Notes under the pieces: model-generated | Told to the model about the DNA's origin: nothing | What the model saw: only the letters and a program-made list of their open reading frames with translations | Database searches by the model: none | Made by a program: the position numbers and the translations under genes | Assembly (NCBI GenBank): GCA_027946555.1 | Contig: JAPEVC010000163.1 | Span: 1 to 64,000 of the forward strand | Origin: Gnomoniopsis sp. IMI 355080 | Lineage: Eukaryota > Ascomycota > Sordariomycetes > Diaporthales > Gnomoniaceae | DNA: 64,000 nt | Direction: 5' to 3' | Shown here: positions 46,859-59,233 of the stretch, piece after piece | How the letters are laid out: each line of letters starts with the position of its first letter | How positions within the stretch are numbered: position 1 is the first letter of the stretch

Positions 46859-47809
46859 CTTGAGAGGTGTGGTCTCCTTATTACCGTGATAAAGCAATCA
46901 TTGGGGCTTGAAGGCGAGGGATCAAGTTGACGACGTGACGTTCAAATTCCGAGCCAAGCCGGTTCGGCGCCGGGTCAGAGCTTACTAAGCAGCCGTCAAC
47001 TACCGATTCTGTGCTCGCGAACACGGGGAACTTTTCAACAATCAATTTGATGTGACAAGAGGTATTCGGCTGGCGTTTGACGCCTCCCTGGACTTTTCTT
47101 CTCCTCTCATTTTCTGGCATTCCACCCGCGCCCATTTGGTACTCATCTGACCTGTCAGCAAGCGGTCTCCAGGCTAGCAAGGTGTCTCCCACAAATTCCC
47201 TAGGGTCGGTCTCGCCAGCTCCTCGAATTTTCATCATAGTAGTCAATGAGCCGGGTCAAGTCAAATGGTTCATTTAGCATGATGTGAATCTAGCCATCTA
47301 ATCTCATCGTCTACCGTTGCAAAGCACATGGCCAATGCCGTTTGCTTCCGCCCGTAAGTCAAAGCAAAGACCCGCCCAATAACAGAAACGCCTTTGCTGT
47401 GTACAAGGCCGCATACCAAATGTTCAGCGTAGCATGAAACCTTTCCGTGAGCCCATCCGTGTTCCCCTTAATTGTAGACGCCGGCATAAGACCATCGTGA
47501 CAAATGCAATGTTTCGTTTGTTCGTCAATCCCCATTTCCATCAGTCTTAGCGCGTCTCGTCAAAAACGCGTCAATAAATTCTTACACAAAAGCGACTTGG
47601 TAATCGTGACCGAGAGGTCCAAATCGAAAAGATGTAAAACAGTGGCATAGGAATATGCTGGTGAATCGTCCACAGCATAAACCACATTGCTGCATACTTG
47701 AATGGTCAATCAAGGCAGCGTTTTGAGGCCAGCCGCACAATACGTGCCACGCGGCAGATAGTCAAACTTTGCTGTTTCAAGAACAGAGAGCCTGTTCCAT
47801 GCTGACGCT
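46859..47809. other. Interval between uS13m and RAD16
   Basis: Holds the uS13m promoter and the RAD16 3' region. A 118-codon minus-strand frame opening at an ATG pair near 47235 is basic/acidic without known domain and is not called. Confidence 0.45.
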
Positions 47810-50800
47810 TCAGCTTCCCCGGAACAGGAACTGAAGATCCTCGGGGCTCAACGACTCCATGGCTGCGTCGTCCGAGTTGATGGTGGAGTTGATCATGTTC
47901 GTCTTCTTCTCCTGCAGAAGGACCATACGACTTTCGACTGAATCCTCAATGCAGAGGCGCGTGATAGTGCAGGGACGAGACTGTCCTATGCGGTGGCATC
48001 GATCAGCCGACTGCCACTCAGCCGCAGGGTTCCACCATCTGGGCAGGTTTATTAGTATGTCATAGCTCGCAGGGCACATTGCAAACTTACGGATCGATGA
48101 TGAAGACATGGGAAGCCTCCGTAAGATTCAGGGCGACACCTCCAGCTTTCAGGGATACTAGAAAACACTCCACTTCCACATTCTTCATGAAGTGATCAAT
48201 GGAGGCGGCGCGTTGAGCTGGGGTCATGCTGCCGTCCAGCATCACGGTGGTGATGCCCGCGCGACGTAATCGCCACTCGATAAGCTGAAGCATGGTTGTG
48301 AACTGGGAAAAGATGATCGACTTGTGGGTTGCCTTGTCGGATCGAAGCTTGTGAAGTTCGTGGACGAGCAACTCAATCTTTGAAGAAGAGACCCAGTTCT
48401 CCATTTTGATTCGATTGATGATGCTCGACTTCTTGACTAGGGCCTCATCTTGTTCGATCTCTGGCTGCTCAAGGTCGATAGACAGAGGAATATGACAGCG
48501 CGGGCAGTCAGGCTGATCCTGAGAATTCAGGTACGCCTTTGCGCAAGCGCGGCAGAAATCGTGCTTGCATCTAGATCGCACTGCGTCTTCAGCCGGCTCG
48601 TCGCAAATATTACACTGTGTCATTTGTTTAGCACACCCTGGCGATTGCACAATGTTTGTTAACATGTTGTGCAGAGACTCACCTGCAACACGTTCTGTCC
48701 CTGAGCTGCGTTCTTCTTCAAGATCAGGTCAGGGTGGTCCGCGACCTGTCTCATTTGCATAATCAGACCGAAGATATTGGCATAGTTGTTGAGGAGAACA
48801 CCCTGAGCAACGTAAGTGTCGAAGTTGCGCTGACCATTGGTCATGATGCTGTTGGCAAAGTCATTCTCTGCTTCGCCAAAAAACTGGCGGTCGACGTAGA
48901 TCTCCTTGACTGGCAGCTCCATTGAATCGGTGTGATCCTTCTTCAGCCGACGGAGCATGATTCTGTCCGTCATTAGTCGAAGCTTTCGAAAAGCCTCTTT
49001 TCCAGGGCCGGAGTTTCCGTAGCGCTGTATGTGATTCAAGATCTCCTGTTTTGCGTGATGATTGGTCAGCTATCTGCTCATGCATGCGGAAAAAACAGAC
49101 AGACGCTCACCTGATTGAAAACGCTAACATGTTGCATGGCGTTGTGCTTGCAACCGGTGCACTTGTGATCGTCGTCCATGTTCCACTCGACCGACTCACA
49201 AGGACAGTGCTTGCAGAAGTAAGAAGCGAAAGGCTTAATGTTCAAAAAACGGATAAGACTGAAGAACTCGCCAATTCGGTTCTGAAGAGGGGTGCCAGTC
49301 AGGCACCAGCGGTAATTGACCTTCAAAGCGAAAGTAGCCTTGGCGGTCATCGTGGTGCGAGTCTTGATGCAATGGGCTTCGTCCTGTACCTCAGTCAATA
49401 CGCGACCCTGATTGCGAAGGACCTTTAAGAACTTACGAGGATCACCCGATGGAATTGTATGGAGTGTATCAGCGACTTCTCTTTGTAGAGACTGTCCTTT
49501 TTCTTGTAGCCCTTCTCCTGTCGTCTGTACATGGACTCCAAGGAATTGTACGACATCAAGATGACATCGTATTTCTTGAGATCTTTAACCGTCTTGACCT
49601 TGGCAGCCTTGGTGTTGGTGCCGTGCATGACGAGAGTCTTCAGTGTGCCATCCGTATAGCTCTCAATTTCATTGACCCACTGCATCAGGGCAACAGGTGG
49701 AACAAGAACAAGAGATGGCTGCTTAACAGGGTAGTCGGACATGATTAATGAGACCTGTGGCGAGGCTTGTCAGTATACAGCGGCTTCAAATTGAGGCATC
49801 GGACTGACTGCTTGGATTGTCTTGCCAAGACCCATCTCGTCACCGAGGAGGCCACCCTTCCACTCGGTCTGCTCTTCCATAGCCTTCATCCACGCCAGAC
49901 CTTCGAGCTGGAAGGGTTTGAGGAGGCGCGAGATGTTCTTGGGCTGCTCGGCTTTACCAGCTTTCAGAGGGGCCATCGCCTCCAGCTTCGTCCACATTGT
50001 CAAAAGCTGTGGATGCTGCGACTCCAGCTTGCCACGATTGGTCCGCTCCTTCTTCCGATTCTGATAGGCACTGAACCCGCGACGAGTAACATTCCGAACT
50101 CTACTGCGTGGAGCTGTGGCAGTATCCTGATCCTCATCCTCATCAGAAGTGACTCCAGAAACCGAGCTCAGGTCGAATCCGTCGCTAGTGGGCGTGTCCA
50201 TGGCTGATTCCTCCTCTGACTCTCGGATGGCGACCTTCTTGTTCTTCCTCCTACGCGAAACTACGAATGGTCAGTGATCCGGTGACAACATTAGGTAGTA
50301 TTTTCAACCACTTACGCGGAATGTCTTCATCCTCATCGTCGTCCAAGCCGGACGAGGGATGAGGTACATGTATATTGAGCTTTTCCAGATCCTTCTGTGT
50401 TTGCTGAGCACGCAGAACCTCCTGCCTACTCTTGGCTTTGCCTTTGGCCTCAGCCTTGCCCTTGCCCTTCAAAGCAGTTGTCTTGCGCTTTTTGGTCGGC
50501 GGGTCGAAATCGACCGAGTCAGAGTAGTTCTCCTCATCGCCCTCCGAGTCCGATATGGTCAACTTGACAGCGGCTCGGCCACGGGACCGAGGAGCGACAG
50601 ACTTGCCCTTACCCTTACCCTTAGGGCTAACAGTCGCGGGATCATCACTATGCTCGTCCATCAGGTCTTGCTCTACGCCCTCATCGTACGCCTCCTCGGA
50701 CACGAACGCCTCGGCGGCTTCCCGGTCAAGGTCCTCTTGCAGCTTCCGAGCCACTAGCTCATCGTTACGTGTGCGTCGAGCAATTGGAGATGCACCTGAC

Positions 50801-51277
50801 AGATCGTCATCCTCACTGTCGGCGATCTCGGTGATTTGACGCTTTTTGGAGGCATTGCCCATCATATAGTCCTTGGCCTTTTGCATGGCCTTGGCAGCGG
50901 AATCGCGGGTGTTGACGACGGGAATGACAACCTCAAACTTGGACTGGCGATTGACATCTGCTGGAGTAGCAGCATTGCTCGTGAAGGGGGTCGAGTATCC
51001 CGAGACAGACTCGGAGTAGTTCGAGGTCGTGACAGAGGACACGGACTCTCTGCTAGCGGCTGCTGCTGCTGCTAGGGACGCCTTGCTGGGACGACCGCGA
51101 GGTCGCTTGACGGGTATGCTCGGACCGACAGTACTGGATGCTGCATCATTAGATGCGACTGTTGTGTCGGCTAGCAACGAAGTCAGTGACGAGGATCAAA
51201 AGGGCGTGTCCTTGCAGCAAAATAAGCTCACCATTATCGCCTGCGCCGGCAAGAAGCGATCTCCTAGTTCGCGGCAT
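47810..51277 (-). CDS. RAD16: RAD16, SNF2-family repair ATPase with RING finger
   Basis: Eight exons: 51277-51232, 51170-50316, 50260-49809, 49754-49437, 49383-49111, 49045-48683, 48614-48091, 48038-47810; product 1019 residues. It pairs with Rad7 in global-genome nucleotide excision repair of non-transcribed DNA, acting as ATPase/translocase and ubiquitin ligase part. The N-terminal 380 residues are disordered, with AT-hook-like KRPRGRPSK and several nuclear localisation stretches. The SNF2 domain has Walker A GDEMGLGKT (440-448), DEAH (558-561) and LTGTPLQNR. A C3HC4 RING finger interrupts the helicase: C770, C773, C785, H787, C790, C793, C806, C809. The C-terminal lobe has IIFSQFTTML, MLDGSM, SLKAGGVALNLT and motif VI (WQSADRCHRIGQ). 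All exon joins keep phase and restore conserved motifs. Divergent from RAD7. Confidence 0.96.
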
Positions 51278-51956
51278 CTTGGCGACCGGCGATGCTTTCC
51301 GTGGGATTGAATGGATGACGTTGCGAGACAAATCGCCAGAATCAATCTATCGAAGAGTTGAGGTTGTGAATTTGATTTCTCAGCGAAACCACGTATCAAA
51401 AGAATCCCGCCCGGGAAATTTGGGCGGTGGAAAGGGGTGGATCAAGGTGGCGGACAAAAGAAAAGTTACAGAGGCTTTTGAAAAGAAAGTTGCCCGCCTT
51501 TGAGCCGATCAGACGTTGCCACCAATGAACCAAGTCGCGTTGGTCTTAGCCTAAACGCGCTATCACGGGGCAGGTGCTACAGAGTGGGCACCCATTAAAC
51601 CTTACTGCAGGAACTCCAGGCACCCACCTGGACCTACCAGGTTCTTCCCTTGAAAGAATTTGGGGAAGTTGCGCCGCACTTAAAGTGGTTGCATGGCCAG
51701 GACCACGGGAAAGCGCGCCTCTCTCGCGTATCCTAGCCGACCGCCAACCTCCAGCTCTGACCGATTTCTTTGTACTCATCGCCACTTTGTAAAAGTCTGC
51801 GATACAAACTTGGTTTTCTCGTCTGCCTCGCCCTATCTTTTGAAGTGGCACATTGCCTGAACACCCACATTCATTTTGTATTCAGAGCCAGGCAGAGTCT
51901 GTGGCATTGATTTTCTCTTCAACGTCATTGATTACTTCCCGTCTGCGACCGTCATC
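51278..51956. promoter_or_regulatory. Shared RAD16-RAD7 intergenic region
   Basis: 679 bases separate the two start codons, so both promoters lie here. A CCAAT box is visible at 51523-51527. The sequence is too long to prove a single bidirectional promoter, but no other gene is seen inside. A 101-codon minus-strand frame (51546-51851) has no recognised domain. Confidence 0.55.
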
Positions 51957-54011
51957 ATGGCCCCCAGGGGTCGCCGCTCGCGGGCCGCTGTAGCGACTCA
52001 ACCGGCTGCCCAAACTGGTCAGTCCTCTGCTGAGGCTGTTACACAAAGCGCTGCTGTTCAAACTACAACTACCACCGCCTCAGTTGTGACTGCGACTACG
52101 ACTAGCAACACGGCTCAAACTGTTCAGATTGGCCAGCAAACTGTCCGCCGGGGTCGGGCGATCAGAGGTCCACAGTCGGCGTTGACGGATTTTCTGGCCA
52201 GTCACAACATCAGCGCGAACCAGATCCGCTTAGACCACGAGCGCCGCAGACAGCAGGCCCTAGCTGGCGATGGAGATGCTGGCGAGGGCCCCTCGACTGC
52301 CCAACCTGCTGATGACGAAGAGATCAGGGATGAGGATGACGATACTATCCCAAAGCAGAAAACTGCCAAGCGGAAATTGGACCAGCAAAAGGCCATTGAC
52401 AAGATCAAGGCATCCAAGAAATTTCAGAAGCGCAAGAAGCATCTAGCCGACTCTGATGAAGAGGACGACTTGATCAAGGAGCTTCTGAGGAATAGCGGCC
52501 CTCAACCTGGGCAGATGGCAAATTGTACGTACCTGTCTGATCTTCATCAGTTGCATACCCGCTCTTCCAAGCCAAGGTTAACACACTAATGCCAATTAGG
52601 TGAGGAATGTGACACCAGATTTACAGTCACACCTTACTCGCGGGGTGGTCCGAACGGCGGTCTTCTTTGTAACCCCTGTGGTAAGAAGCTTGAAAAGGAA
52701 GACGGTCCAGCCAAGAAGAAGAAGAAGGTTGTTTCTGGTGGCCCTGTTGGTCGGCGCCGGAAGAATCAGAGCAACATGCTGGATGGCACTTACACGCTGG
52801 GTGCTAAGAGCCTTCTGAGCCTCTGCATCGAGACTCTTGCGAAGAACATTCATCTCGCAGAAGACCTAGGCGTGATGCCTGACAAAACCATTGACAAGAT
52901 TGCCCGCAACCTGTCCAAGAAACGTCTCGTGGACTCCAGCACTCTAAAGCTCTTCCTGCAGCCAGCAGCTGAGGATATAGCTATCTACGATGCTACGAAA
53001 TTGGGAACTGACGACTTGATCAGCGTTTTCCAGACAGTGCCCAGCATGAAGAGTTTGAAGATCAAGTACGCTGTGCAATTCAAAGACGAAGTCATGGATT
53101 ATCTACTATCGCGAGACCACATTGAACTTGAGGGATTCCATCTTCACGGCGCCAACCTTCTGAGCAATGACATGTTCAAGAAGTTCCTGGTCTCCAAAGG
53201 CCGATCCCTTCAGCGGCTGCAGGTCTATTATACAGATAAGCACTTTGACGACGAGTGTATGGCTTTGCTGAAGGACACGACTCCATCATTGAAGCGCTTC
53301 AAGGTCAGCAACAACCAGATGGTCAGCAGCAATGGCATTCGTGAGCTCGCTCAGCTCAAGAATCTGCAACATTTGAGCACACACCTCCACAAGACCGTGC
53401 ATTCTGACACCTGGGTGGAGGTGATTGGCCGTATTGGGGCGGGCCTGAAAACACTGTCCTTGCGCATGACACCGGAGCTGGACAACACCGTACTGGACGC
53501 CATTCACAACAGCTGTCGCTCTTTGAATAAGTTGCGTATCACCGACAGCGAGGTGATGACAGACGCTGGCTTCGCTCGCCTCTTCACCGACTGGCAAAAC
53601 CCAGGTCTTGCCTTCCTCGACCTGCAAAAGTGCCGCTACCTCGACTCACAGAAGCCACGCGAGAATCCCGACAGTGTTGGACTGTGCTCCGAGGGTTTTA
53701 AAGCCCTGATGGCACACTCTGGCCAGAGACTCCAGTATCTCAATGTCCATGCATGTCGCCATATTTCACAAGATGCGTTTGAGCAGGTCTTCAGTCCCGA
53801 CAAGACTTACCCAGAGCTCAAGGAGTTCGAGGTCAGCTTTTGTGAGCAAGTAACAGACTTCATCGTGGCCTGTATATTTCGCAGCTGCCCGAACATGAGG
53901 GAGTTGAATGTTTTCGGCTGCATGAAGTTGAAGGATGTCCGCGTGCCCAGAGGCAAGATTCTGGTGGGTATGCCTAATGCTCTGGGCATGGTGACCGAAG
54001 GCCAGGATTGA
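51957..54011 (+). CDS. RAD7: RAD7, leucine-rich-repeat partner of Rad16
   Basis: Two exons: 51957-52524 and 52600-54011; product 659 residues. Rad7 binds Rad16 and, with elongin C and cullin, forms part of the damage-recognition and ubiquitin ligase complex of global-genome repair. The N-terminal half is Ala/Gln/Thr-rich, then has the conserved IRGPQSALTDFLASHNIS block (about residues 74-91). A zinc-ribbon-like module follows, C190-x2-C193 and C213-x2-C216, and a basic AKKKKKVV patch. The C-terminal 400 residues are leucine-rich repeats of the AMN1/F-box-associated type (KRFKVSNNQMVSSNGIRELA; NKLRITDSEVMTDAGFARLF; EFEVSFCEQVTDFIVACIF). The intron removes cleanly between the acidic segment and the zinc ribbon. 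Head-to-head with RAD16. Confidence 0.96.
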
Positions 54012-55514
54012 ATTTACCGGGGTCAATCAACGCATTGATCACAGCGCATTGGAGGTTCACATGATGGCTTTACGACTGCTCATGCTCATGATCTGTATTG
54101 TCTCATGTTTCGAAGATCGCTACGTTGGCATGAATATGATAATGGAAAATGAGACACACACAGTTACCAGGTAGGACTACAGAACAACTGGCTTGCGCCA
54201 TGTCAAGACCTTACTTGGCGAGAATGAACGACAAACACTCAAAATTCAATATGAGAATCACAATTGTGCCATGTGGACAGTCGCACTATTTGGTGTGCCA
54301 CGAATCAAAGGCCCCAGAGGTTCATCAAAATGTCCGATCTGATGGCAACCCGCATAAGATCGCGAGACGCCAGCGTAGTGGTTTCACGGAGCGTACAGTA
54401 AACGAGGACACGGCCCGGGGCCCGGTTCGAGCGCTGCCGTCTCGTCTTGGTTTGAAAGCATTCGTGTCTTGGACTCAGAGTGTGGTTCTACATCAGCCAG
54501 TCTGGGCGCCTGTCGTCGGACGTCACTTTAAGGCGTAATGTGGCCTGGGTAATAGTCTTCTATGGCATTTGAGCCAGACTTGATCTGTGGAGCGGCTGAT
54601 TTTTCGTGTTGATATAGATGGTAGTCCCAGTAAAGCCAGTGGGAAATTCAGATAGACGTAAGCGCAACGACTGGCTCTGCACCTCGGTCTATATGTAATC
54701 TTGGTCCAGCTGGGTTGCCAGGATAGGATGTGACGGCGGGTCTTTGGCCTTCAGCCTTTCTCGTCTTGTAAGCTGCGCATATTAGATTTCCGGATGACGC
54801 GAGGATTGGCAAGTTTCTTCATCCTTGATTAGCGACAGCTGATTTGGGAACGGAATGTGAGGTTGGGGTCGTCAACTTGGCGGGTGAGGCCGTAAAAATG
54901 TAGGTTCCGTTCTATGAAGGACCAGTGAATTCCAGGTGGGGGCGGGGTGTTCATACGTAGGTGGTCTATCAATGTCGTGCAACCCGTACAGTGCAAGAGC
55001 TGGTATAAATACTGATTAGAAAACAATACCGAGCAATACGCCTTGAGAGACCACAAGGAGTCACATGTTTTGGCAAGGGTGGTGGTTTCGTCCAAAGTCA
55101 TCCGTCAGCTGTTGTGTGCCACATTCACATCTAAATTTGGGGTGCATTTGTCTGGCAGGTGGAGGTGAGGAAAGACATCTGAACCCTTGATAGCGCTGAC
55201 ATGCCCGGGCGTGGCCTGCACGCGGCACTAGGCCTTGAGGGATCCTCGAAGCCAAAAGTGGATCCGCGTTTCCCTTTCCCACGTTTTTCCTACCGCAACG
55301 TCGCTCCTTTTATCCTCTCCGTGCTCCTCTCTCGACGTGTCAGGAACCGCCTCTGCTACCAGCGTGCTGCTGCTGTCTCTGAAAATTGTCCTTCTCTCGT
55401 CTACTTCGCGCGTCAACGCCCCCGCCTCCAAGTATCTTCCGAGTCTTGTCACCATCGTCAAGCCTCCTTTCTCCCCTCGGGACGTGACGCGCGACTCGGT
55501 CGCCCAACTTCGCC
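54012..55514. other. Gene-free interval
   Basis: RAD7 3' region and PQ-loop gene promoter. No ORF with a recognised domain; the 55235-56281 plus frame is a non-ATG shadow of the PQ-loop gene region. Confidence 0.5.
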
Positions 55515-56538
55515 ATGCAGTGGCTCACATCGCTCGCGGGCTTCTGCGCCCCTCTCTTCCTGATTTTGTCGCCCATTCTCTCGTACAGCGACCAGGCGCT
55601 CTCGATGTACCGGAACAAATCAAGTGTCGGCTTTTCCCTGGACATACCACTGATTATGCTGGTAGCGTCCTTTTTCAGGTGCGGCGAAGCCCCTTTGGCC
55701 CAAAGAGCTTCGGGCTCTGCTGCGTGTTCGTATCTGCGCTGACAATTTGGCCGTCTGGCAGGATATTCTACTACCCCGGTGCACGATTCGACAGCGCGCT
55801 GCTTATACAATCCTTCCTCATGGTGATTATGCAGGTCTTGCTGCTCAAGATTGCGCTGGACCACCGGCCGGGCCCTGCTTCGAAAGGTGGGGATGCTGCC
55901 CTGCCGTTCGCCGGCGCGGCCAAGGAGGGTCTCTGGGAAAGACCAAGGCCGTACAGTTTCTGGCAGTGGAGGTCCCCGAAGCCGTACGTCAATAGTCCTC
56001 TCCCGAAAGCCTCTGTCCGCAGCTGGGCACTAACAAGACATGGACGGTACACAGATACTGGCAGTTCTTGCTCTACCTTTTCATCACACTCACAGCCCTC
56101 GAACTCATCCTCGCCCCATTCACCGGACTCTACGCCATGTATTCTGTGCTGCTTGGCTACATCGGACTCTCCGTCGAAGCGACTCTGCCCCTACCGCAGA
56201 TCTTCTCGAACATGCGCTCCCGGTCCTGCAAGGGCTTCCGGGTATCTGTCCTGGCCAGCTGGCTGGCAGGTGATACCATGAAAATGTTTTGGTTCTTCAC
56301 ATCGACAACACAAATCCCATGGGCTTTCAAACTCTGTGGTATTTTCCAGGCTTGCTGCGATGCATTCTTGGGCATTCAGTACTTGATGTACGGAGGTGGG
56401 GAGCAGGAACATAAGTTGAAGGCCGAGAGCCCCTTGCCTTTCGACCACCCTATGGAAATGAAGACAACTCTGTCGGTTCCGCCTGCCAACGGTACTGCGA
56501 ATGGTCGTAGAACGCCATTTGAAAAGTCTCTGCAGTGA
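55515..56538 (+). CDS. PQ-loop membrane protein, SLC66A2/Any1-like
   Basis: Three exons: 55515-55678, 55762-55983, 56055-56538; product 289 residues. Seven hydrophobic segments are present. The first PQ-loop repeat is degenerate (PILSYSDQALSMYRNKSS with VGFSLDIPL), and the second is clear (ATLPLPQIFSNMRSRSCKGF). A loop of about 30 residues separates helices 3 and 4 (DHRPGPASKGGDAALPF). The closest recalled relatives are human SLC66A2 (PQLC1) and yeast Any1/Cfs1, which act on phospholipid asymmetry at Golgi and endosome membranes; assignment within the PQ-loop superfamily is inference. The C-terminal tail is cytosolic, 50 residues. The ATG chosen opens the first hydrophobic helix. Confidence 0.9.
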
Positions 56539-58303
56539 TTAAGCCAAGAAAAAGAAGGTGTTTTCAATTTACAGGTTTTGCATATAGACTAGCGATATGA
56601 ACAGTGGTTGATGCAGATTGTGCAAGTGGGTTCAATCTCACCACTGCAGAATCAGACATAAAATTTGCCTTTGCTTTTGCTCCTTTCCAGCGTGTGCATG
56701 TTTGCTATCATGCTTCTGCGCTTTTTCCTAGCCTGTCTGGGAGATGTCATAGATGCACCTACTCCCTTGAACTGCCTAGGCCGTTAGACTCCGATACTGC
56801 ACGACATCCAGCCACCAAAACAGTAGCATCTTGCAGGTCCTGCAGCAGTAGCGAATGATCTGGAAAGACTGTATATGATGAAATAGTTGCTTGCGGAATT
56901 TCGGTGAATTTTTGAAGTCTTGAATTCGCAAATTCGATTCGAAAACCAGGTTGTTGTGCCAACTGGACAAGTCTCCACCTATCTCAACTTCACCAATCAC
57001 CCCAGCGATTGAGAGTATCAATCTTGACCTCGACTTCAACCTCGATCGCTCTCTTGAACTTTGTCCCACCTCACCTTCGAAACAGTAAAGCCCGACATCT
57101 CTCATGTCCTTTCTCCTTTCAATCTTTTCAACTCAAGCCTTCTCCCGTTCAATTGACCATCTATCACCGATTCTGAGTGTTCACTCCACAGCATTCATTG
57201 TGTTCTTGACATTTTGCCTAGACCAGATTCTGTAAAGCCAATCAGGAGACTGATCAGCTCTCTCTGCGATCTACCCACGCTGCATGTGGTCATCCGTCTC
57301 CTCGTTGGCTAGCAGCAACTGTGGCTGCAGTTGAGTTTCTGCAGGAACCGTTAAGCCGTTGTGAATTTATCTCGACCAGTGGCTGTCCATGTGTGTTTCT
57401 ATTTGAGATTCGCCATCAAGTGTCTCACGGTCTCACAGTGTGTAAGTCTTGCCTTTCGCCCATCTAAATCTACTTCCACCGAGCCTTTTGGCAACTTGCC
57501 TATCTTCTCATGATATTGTCTATCCATGTCTTCCTTCCATGTCTCTTTTGGCTACCGATATAAAATCAGGACCAGGTGGTTCACTTTGGAAGTCCATAAG
57601 CAGTGTGCTTAAGTTGCCTTTTCCTCTTCCATGCCCTACCCAAGTCCGCAGGCATGCTTTTCTAATTGCACCTTCACCACTGATATCTACCATTCACTGG
57701 CCATAAACAGAGTTCTATAGCTTCCATTTCCACTCCTTCAATCGCATCCTACTTCAACATGCAAGTCTTGCATTCCCTTCCAGCCCCCCTCTGACCCCTG
57801 TACATGCTTGCTCGTTGCGAGGATCTACCTCGATAGATGTGAGTTTCTGTGACTCGTCCACCACTTGGTGGATACTTATCTCTGCAATCATAAGAGCTTC
57901 TGCACTTTCCATTCAATTGTTGACTTATCCCATTCCCAAGATCTTCCCCAAGACCAACATCACTTCTTCTACATTGCCTTTTCACATTCCTCAGGCTATC
58001 CGTCCTGATTGCTAATCAATATCAGGAAAAGTTACAGCTTTTAAACCATTCCATCTTCACTTTGACGTGTAAGTCTTATTGCCAATATTCCCCAACTCAG
58101 TCACATACCCCTTGGGCAGGTTCACTTCCTGCTTAACCTCACTCCAGGCCCCTCTATCAGAGATTTATACCAAATAGTGCTGGCTTTCTACACTAGATCT
58201 CGACCTGCCAACCGGAGCAGATCGACAGATTCGGCATCCGAGTATAGTTTGCTCTACTACCTTACCTTTGCACTACTGATCGTCCTTACACACAGTCATC
58301 ACC
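56539..58303. other. Long leader/promoter interval with candidate 5' splice sites
   Basis: No coding frame is recognised. From about 57100 the plus strand is pyrimidine-rich and carries two identical TGTAAGTCTT decamers (57441-57450 and 58068-58077) that include GTAAGT donors. This suggests alternative 5'-untranslated exons for the gene starting at 58304. No splice acceptor could be paired with confidence. Confidence 0.4.
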
Positions 58304-59233
58304 ATGCCTGCCAACTTCCGCTCATACGAGGGACAGCTCCGCCTGCTCACTGCCGTCATCGCGGCACACCCCGAACTGAGGCTGAACTACAAGGGTAAGT
58401 GTGCTTGTTCATTCCCTCCATCACCAGAGATACCCTTGCCTCTCCCCAATCCCTGGTAAGGCTGGTTCTGACTCGTCCAGACATTGCCACACACTACGGC
58501 TCTGACTGGTCTGCGAGCGGAGTCGAGCACTTCTTCCGTCCGATCAAAAAGAACGGCCAAGCCATCCAGGGCTTGGTCAAGCGTGGCGAGGATCCGGCCA
58601 ACTTCAACCACAACGCGGTAAGCTAATACTTGTTCCTACCTTCTAGAGATCCACAAGTACTTTGGAGACTCCACCCCCGACGGGATACAATTCCAGTTCC
58701 GAGGGATCAAAAAGGATGCTGAGAATTTGAGGCAGGGCAAGGGAGTTTCCGCTGCTCCTTCCACCCCTGGAGGAGACAGTGGCAAGAACGCTCCCAAGAC
58801 GCCGCGCACCACTGGTGGCCGCAAGCGAGCCGCTACCTCCACCGGCAAGTCCACCGCCAACAAAAGATCAAAGTCAGCCGTCAAGCCCGGCAGTATCTTT
58901 GACGTTGACGACGACTCGGACAACGAGCTCCCACCCCTGAACTTCACCCCGTCCAAGTCGAATGTCAACGAGGACAAGGCGCGCGCCTATGAGCAGATGA
59001 TGGCTGATACCGCCACTGCTCGTATTCCCCCTCCCGACTTGGCACCCGCACAAGCGGCCTCCCCAGATGATGAAGACGACGACGTGAAGATAGTCACTCC
59101 CGCCGACGTTGCTCACTCCTTTGAGCCTGCTCAGTCCTTCTCGACCGGCAATGGTTATCACCCCGACGCTTTCTACAGCAACACTCACAGCTATGTCCAA
59201 AAGTACGAGGACGATGCCTACGATGAGTGCTGA
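58304..59233 (+). CDS. Conserved fungal protein, likely nuclear/DNA-associated
   Basis: Three exons: 58304-58394, 58481-58617, 58649-59233; product 270 residues. The N-terminal 95 residues form a helical module seen in many Pezizomycotina proteins (RSYEGQLRLLTAVIAAHPEL, then DIATHYGSDWSASGVEHFFR and IHKYFGDSTPDGIQFQFRGI). I know this block only as a fungal domain of unknown function that resembles a Myb/SANT-like helix set. After it come a basic region rich in KR/TP (TPRTTGGRKRAATS, KRSKSAVK), an acidic patch, and a disordered tail. A nuclear role is inference from these basic patches. Intron 2 would be only 31 bases (58618-58648). An alternative donor GTCAAG at 58576 gives a 73-base intron in the same phase and removes 14 residues. 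Confidence 0.78.

Noticed and set aside
46881..47246. Minus-strand frame upstream of uS13m
   Set aside because: About 118 codons from the first ATG, no recognisable domain, overlaps the promoter; not enough to call.
54418..54436. GGTTCGAG resembling a tRNA B box
   Set aside because: No T stem, A box or cloverleaf around it.
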